Origin: Rotaria sordida
Taxonomy: Eukaryota; Rotifera; Eurotatoria; Philodinida; Philodinidae
Direction: 5' to 3'
Assembly: GCA_905250125.1 (NCBI GenBank)
Contig: CAJNOL010001055.1
Span: 19,264 to 83,263 of the forward strand
DNA length: 64,000 nucleotides
Shown here: positions 59,929-64,000 of the stretch, in pieces
How the letters are laid out: every line of letters starts with the position of its first letter
How positions within the stretch are numbered: position 1 is the first letter of the stretch
Translations under genes and position numbers: made by a program
The notes under the pieces: generated by a model
Told to the model about the DNA's origin: nothing
The model's database searches: none
The model's input: the letters and a program-made list of their open reading frames with translations, nothing else

Positions 59929-60441
59929 ATTTACCAATATATCGAATATATGTCTTTTGATAAAAAAAATAGTTCATTTTGTTAAAACAAATTATACATA
60001 ATTTGAGTTACCATTCGATAAAATTTTTACATCTTCATGTCGAGATGATTAGCTTTTTCGCATAAGACCATGTCACATACGAGTTTTCGAATATGAAAAT
60101 TTTCACTAAATCAAACACGTAGTCTTCGAAAACAGAAAAAATAAAACTTTTTTGAATATATTTTTACTTAATCCAATGAATGAAATTTTCAACAATAAAT
60201 GATTCAAAACATATCAATATAACTAATTATATAGTTGTAACTCTTGAACATATACGAAATCGATAAAATATAAAAATTGATCAACTTTGCTCTTTCTCGT
60301 AATTTCATAATTTTATTTGATTATCATTTAGAAAAGTTGTTTTTTACCTAGAATATCAATATCAACTTAATTTAGTTTATTAAGCAAAAAGATAAATGAT
60401 TTCGACGTAAGAACGATTACAATAGGTTTTCATTGAAAGTA

Positions 60442-61439
60442 TTATGCGTTCAGATGTGCATACACTTTATCTAGTAATGGATAGATTGTGTGTGTTTGTA
60501 TAGGAACTGGTGGAGAACTCCAAGTGAACCATTGAAAATCCTGATGTTCACTAGGAATAACCTGTAGGGAAAATTATTAAAATGTGTGATAAAAAGTAAG
60601 TTATTTCTTACTTGTGTTGAATCTGATTTTAATCTTGCTAGAAACACTACGAGTGTCTTCTTCACTTGTTCGCCTCCAAAGCGTTCGTATGTCGGATAGT
60701 AAATCTAAAGTATTACAAATTCAAACTGAGTGAATATATTCAAGACTATAAGAATAATAAAAATCATTACGTGTTCGAATCGAAAATTAGGGTCGATGTC
60801 AATATCCGATGATTTGATTCCTGTTTCTTCCCATAATTCTAAATTTATAGTATAAGAATTTTAGTGGTAATTGATATTAATAAGATACTCTCTATTTAAA
60901 CTACATAGACTTCATAGATTTTTTAAGGATCATTTTAATCTTTTAATGGTCATGGACAAGTTGATCTCATTTCTACAAAAATCATAGTCTAGTTGTATCC
61001 GTCAATATTTTAATAATTTTGTACATTCTATTTTGACATCTTGAAAGTTCTCGTGTTAAATATATAAGATCTTCATTGTAGTCTCAATAAGATGGATATA
61101 GTTTACATCATCATTCATTCATTACATCTGCTTATGTTTTTCAGATGGAAAATAAATTTTCAGTCGAATTTGATTATATCAGAAAAACATGAGAGATTTA
61201 GTGATGTAGAAAACTTTGATTTGGTAATGTTATATTGATAATATCTTATAACTGATTCAGGTTTTTTTTTTACCTCGTAGAGCTGTTTGTTGCTCATTTT
61301 CTCCAATTTCCATGTGTCCTTTTGGTAAATCATAGTAATGTGGATGTTTCATTAGCAAAAAACTCTGATTAGGTTTCATTACGAGAAATCCACATGATTT
61401 CACTTGTCGTAGTTCATTGGTGTTAGTATACTCTGCCAT
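60442..61439 (-). CDS. NUDT2: Nudix hydrolase, Ap4A hydrolase (NUDT2)-like
   Basis: Four exons: 61439-61274, 60838-60771, 60704-60612 and 60561-60442. They give 149 codons with stop (148 aa; human NUDT2 is 147). The Nudix box is complete across the exon 1-2 junction: G-x5-E-x7-R-E-L-x-E-E-x-G-I, from GHMEIGENEQ through RELWEETGI. KGH before the box, the late PSEHQDFQWF segment and the overall size match asymmetric bis(5'-nucleosyl)-tetraphosphatases, which cleave Ap4A to ATP and AMP. The enzyme is cytosolic, with no targeting signal. The 435-bp first intron contains nothing recognisable. Confidence 0.88.
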
Positions 61440-61720
61440 TTAATCGGTTCAGTTCGTATACAGAGAATCAATATTTGAATAGTATATCTACAATATACAC
61501 GAAAAAGTTTGTAGTAGTCAAAAAAATTTTCATTACGTGCAATAAACGATACAATGTTATTTAAACGAGTTGACAATATGAATGCTTCCGACATACCTGT
61601 AACATGACGCATTGTATCTGCTGTTATCTAACCATTATATTTCAATTGATTTACAAATTCTCTCTGATAAATCAATTAAAAGTCGAAAATTTCTTGTATG
61701 GACAAATCTTCTTCTTCAAG

Positions 61721-62068
61721 TGTCATTTCGTTTATGAATGTATGACAAAAACAAGTTATATACAATTGGAAAGAGCGAAAAATTTTCTATCAGTTGATAA
61801 AAAAATTCTCGTTCTAACATTTGCTTAAAGAAAAGATATAATAGTCGGTATTTTGTGCTATTATTTTGAAATATAGGAAAAGTGCGAAAAATTTTTTAGG
61901 GTGCCTCTCTTTTTTTTCATGGCATTCTACGTATGAGTGTCTGATAAAAATAACTTGTATATAGGTCGAAAGAGGAGAAAATTTTCTATCGATTGATAAA
62001 AAAAATTTCGTTCCAGAACCGTATCTACGAAAAATTATAAAGACCGACATTTTGTGTCATTACTTTTG
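61721..62068. repeat. two-copy imperfect tandem repeat
   Basis: Copies at about 61721-61869 and 61912-62068 share, in order, TGT-TGA-AAAAA-AA-TTGTATA, AAATTTTCTATC, GTTGATAAAAAAA or ATTGATAAAAAAA, TCGTTC and GT/GACATTTTGTG blocks. The period is about 195 bp. No coding potential. Confidence 0.65.
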
Positions 62069-62899
62069 CATCATACGTTATTAGGAATATTCACCGCAGC
62101 TATCATCGAAGATAAAGTCTTAAATATTCTGTCGGTATTCATATTTTCTATTTAATATCGTCTGTTAAACTCCTTTTACAAATAAGAAAATCGATAAAGA
62201 TTCATTGTACTAGTATAGTTTATTTTTGAATTAACTATTTTATTCTTTTTCTCATCTAAGAAAGTAAAAAAAAAACATTAGCAAGATTTTTATTTACGAT
62301 AATATGAGTTCTAATATTTTGTATTTTGTAGTTTAAAAAGATGAAAAGATAGTAGTTTCAATAATATGTTCATTTCAGCAAGCGAATTTCGAACATACAT
62401 GCACATCAAAGAGAAAAAAAATGAGTATAATAATCATCAAAACTGAGACAAATCTTATAATTCATGAAAAGTTGATTCATATCGTACACCTTTATACAAC
62501 CTGATATAATTGAATAGAATCAATTGCTATTGATAATTCTCTATTGTTGATGAAACATCATTATTCATTTATAGTCTGTCCTCAGCTAGAGATGAATCGT
62601 CGATTTATTATCAAATCACGAGCATACTGATGCACTTAGTGATGATAATTCTCTAAACACTTTTCCCAAAACTCTCGTTAACATCAATTGTTGCTCGATA
62701 GAAAATAGTTTTCTGGTTGAGTCAGATTTTTTGGACTCTGCCGTATTTCCGACTAAAAGCTACTATACCTGATCTGTATTTGGATTGGTGGATTTGTGTT
62801 GATTATTTCTAGACATCAACACTTCTTTTGAAAAAAACTAAAAGTGAAGTGCAGTTTGATAGAGAATAATTTCCTCTATCAATTACTGTGAATCTTAGA

Positions 62900-63071
62900 T
62901 TTGGGTGAGGGTAGGTGAGGGTGTAGGTGTGAGTGTGGATGTGTGTGGGTAAAGAGGGGAATGACACCACATCCACACCCCACACCCACACCCACCCACA
63001 CCCATATCCACACACCTACCCACATCCACACCCACACTCACACCTACACCCACACCCCACACTCACACCCA
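62900..63071. repeat. telomere-like hairpin 10 (largest)
   Basis: A G-rich arm of about 50 nt (GGGTGAGGGTAGGTGAGG..., with GTGTGGATGTGTGTGGG) and a loop AAAGAGGGGAATGA are followed by about 105 nt of CCACAC-, CCCACA- and CCTACC-type units up to 63071. The C-rich arm is about twice as long, as if expanded by slippage or telomere-like addition. Confidence 0.85.
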
Positions 63072-63505
63072 CCTATTTGCCTCGCAACGACATTGTCTGC
63101 TTATTTTTATTTCATTTTCGACTAGAGAAGAGCGATTGGTCTTCTACAATCCAGTTTCTGCTCAAAGTCACCATGAAACTGTAAAAAATTGGCAGAAAAT
63201 ATTAAGAATTTTCATACAAAGCGGAGCATTTTAGAGGGAGGAGGAGGGCAGAGGAAGATGCTTCTCCGATACTTCTTCCTCTTTAATGAGAACCTTGATC
63301 CATACCCACACTCTTCGACAGCTAATTGCCATTTCGAACTTCGTTATCTCGTCCATGCATGGGTAACATATCAAATATTTGATTAGAGAAGTATTAGTAA
63401 GCGTAGCTTTTCTAAATGCAATACTTAATATTTATGCTTGTTCATAATTGAGATTAGATAGAACTGTTAACAAAATACATGCCCAGCCTCAAAAGAATAA
63501 AATAG

Positions 63506-64000
63506 CTAAGCAGAAATGGGAGTTGGCGTATGACAATGTCCGAACCGTTTCTTCAGGTGTTCCACCTCGCCGCCATGCTTGCAAATAGCGACCCGCATCA
63601 TAGCGAGCATATTATGTGCCGCGGTGCTATGATCTTTTACACCACCATGAAATTGCACAGTGGCATCTTTGCCTACGTGATGCTTGAGCAAATTACGTCC
63701 ACCTGGATGAGAGTCAATAAAATTGCTGACATCATGAACGAAACCAGCGATCAGAATGAGTTCACGACTGGTATCTTTGGCTGCTAACTCTTGATATTCT
63801 TCGAATGAAATTATAGGCAATTGCGTGTCGTCTTTAGGCCAAATTATATTTTCGGCAAATTTGTCCAAGGCTTTGCGCTTCATAGCATAGGATCCTTTTC
63901 GAATTTCATTCTCGGAAAATCTCTTCAAATTGTGAGCTAGACCGAGTTTTTTGAACATCCAGATTACCCACTTTGTAGGATCGTACTGGAACCATTTGCG
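63506..64000 (-). CDS. acyl-CoA delta-9 desaturase, C-terminal part with cytochrome b5 domain (partial)
   Basis: The minus-strand frame is open from the window edge to a TAG at 63506, giving 164 visible residues. The start RKWFQYDPTKWVIW then KKLGLAHNLKRF is the conserved end of the acyl-CoA desaturase domain. A cytochrome b5 domain follows, with the haem-ligand motif HPGG and a second histidine in the FHGGVKDHSTAAHN region. Fusion of b5 to the C-terminus is the rule in fungal OLE1-type enzymes and unusual in animal SCDs, which use a separate b5. The enzyme makes oleoyl and palmitoleoyl chains at the ER membrane. G+C is about 50-55%, well above the window average, and no intron is seen. The N-terminal part lies outside the window. 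Confidence 0.9.
   Translation of the reverse strand, partial: RKWFQYDPTKWVIWMFKKLGLAHNLKRFSENEIRKGSYAMKRKALDKFAENIIWPKDDTQLPIISFEEYQELAAKDTSRELILIAGFVHDVSNFIDSHPGGRNLLKHHVGKDATVQFHGGVKDHSTAAHNMLAMMRVAICKHGGEVEHLKKRFGHCHTPTPISA

Larger units (their letters stand above)
55919..60441. other. gene-poor region with fold-back and hairpin elements
   Basis: About 4.5 kb without supported genes. It contains the fold-back element at 57143-57458 and two telomere-like hairpins (58987, 59881). Frames such as 56418-56669 and 59048-59263 show no motif. TTTATT at 60376-60381 is a plausible Nudix poly(A) signal. Confidence 0.5.
61440..63505. other. intergenic DNA between Nudix and desaturase genes
   Basis: Contains the imperfect tandem repeat at 61721-62068 and the largest telomere-like element (62900-63071). 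Short frames over the latter are products of the repeat. Confidence 0.5.

Noticed and set aside
61604..62050. 74- and 78-codon frames on opposite strands
   Set aside because: They fall in the two-copy tandem repeat and lack any protein signature.
62809..63184. Frames rich in Thr/His/Pro on plus and Tyr/Thr/Val on minus
   Set aside because: They are translations of the telomere-like repeat, in several frames at once.

Overview
The window reads as nuclear DNA of an invertebrate animal, most likely a bdelloid rotifer. It is about 70% A+T, and its genes carry many 50-100 bp GT-AG introns. An arginine-type ADP-ribosyltransferase and GC-richer, intron-poor accessory genes sit beside conserved metazoan genes. 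Many fold-back repeats are present, and short elements contain TGTGGG units, the telomere unit known from Adineta vaga. The assignment is inference; no rRNA or mitochondrial marker is present. A 100-base N gap lies at 22501-22600.

Layout: 1-7006 holds no gene I can support, only a fold-back element. 7007-9120 (-) encodes a C2-PDZ protein like the front half of RGS3, with a hAT-like MITE in one intron. 10401-11738 is a near-perfect 1.3 kb palindrome with hammerhead-ribozyme-like cores. 13340-19561 (-) is an Hsp110/HSPA4 chaperone gene (15 coding exons, 855 aa) with a five-pentamer heat-shock element upstream. 21956-22500 is a palindrome ending at the gap. 23236-28058 (+) is a PPEF-type EF-hand protein phosphatase lacking its first exon.

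29378-38000 is an accessory stretch: a nine-repeat zinc-ribbon protein, an ADP-ribosyltransferase, several telomere-like hairpins and a fold-back element. 38005-39678 (-) is an intronless LRR membrane protein. After 4.8 kb of low-complexity DNA come three tightly packed minus-strand genes: SNIP1 (48861-49903), a 45-aa single-span membrane protein (48615-48752) and ERCC3/XPB (44542-48598, 16 exons, 810 aa). They look like a processed polycistron. An intronless F-box gene (50855-51640, +) follows, then an eight-span membrane protein fused to a FemAB/BioF2-like acyltransferase (52968-55918, -), an Ap4A-hydrolase-like Nudix gene (60442-61439, -), and the 3' end of a delta-9 desaturase with a C-terminal cytochrome b5 domain (63506-64000, -).

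Exon structures for the C2-PDZ, Hsp110, PPEF, ERCC3, SNIP1, acyltransferase and Nudix genes were assembled by hand from splice sites and reading frame. Each sums to a whole number of codons. The genes share no pathway, except that XPB serves transcription and repair and SNIP1 serves splicing. The most unusual features are the telomere-like hairpin family (ten copies, all right of 22.6 kb), the nine-fold zinc-ribbon protein with no ATG, the ribozyme-bearing palindrome and the membrane-acyltransferase fusion.
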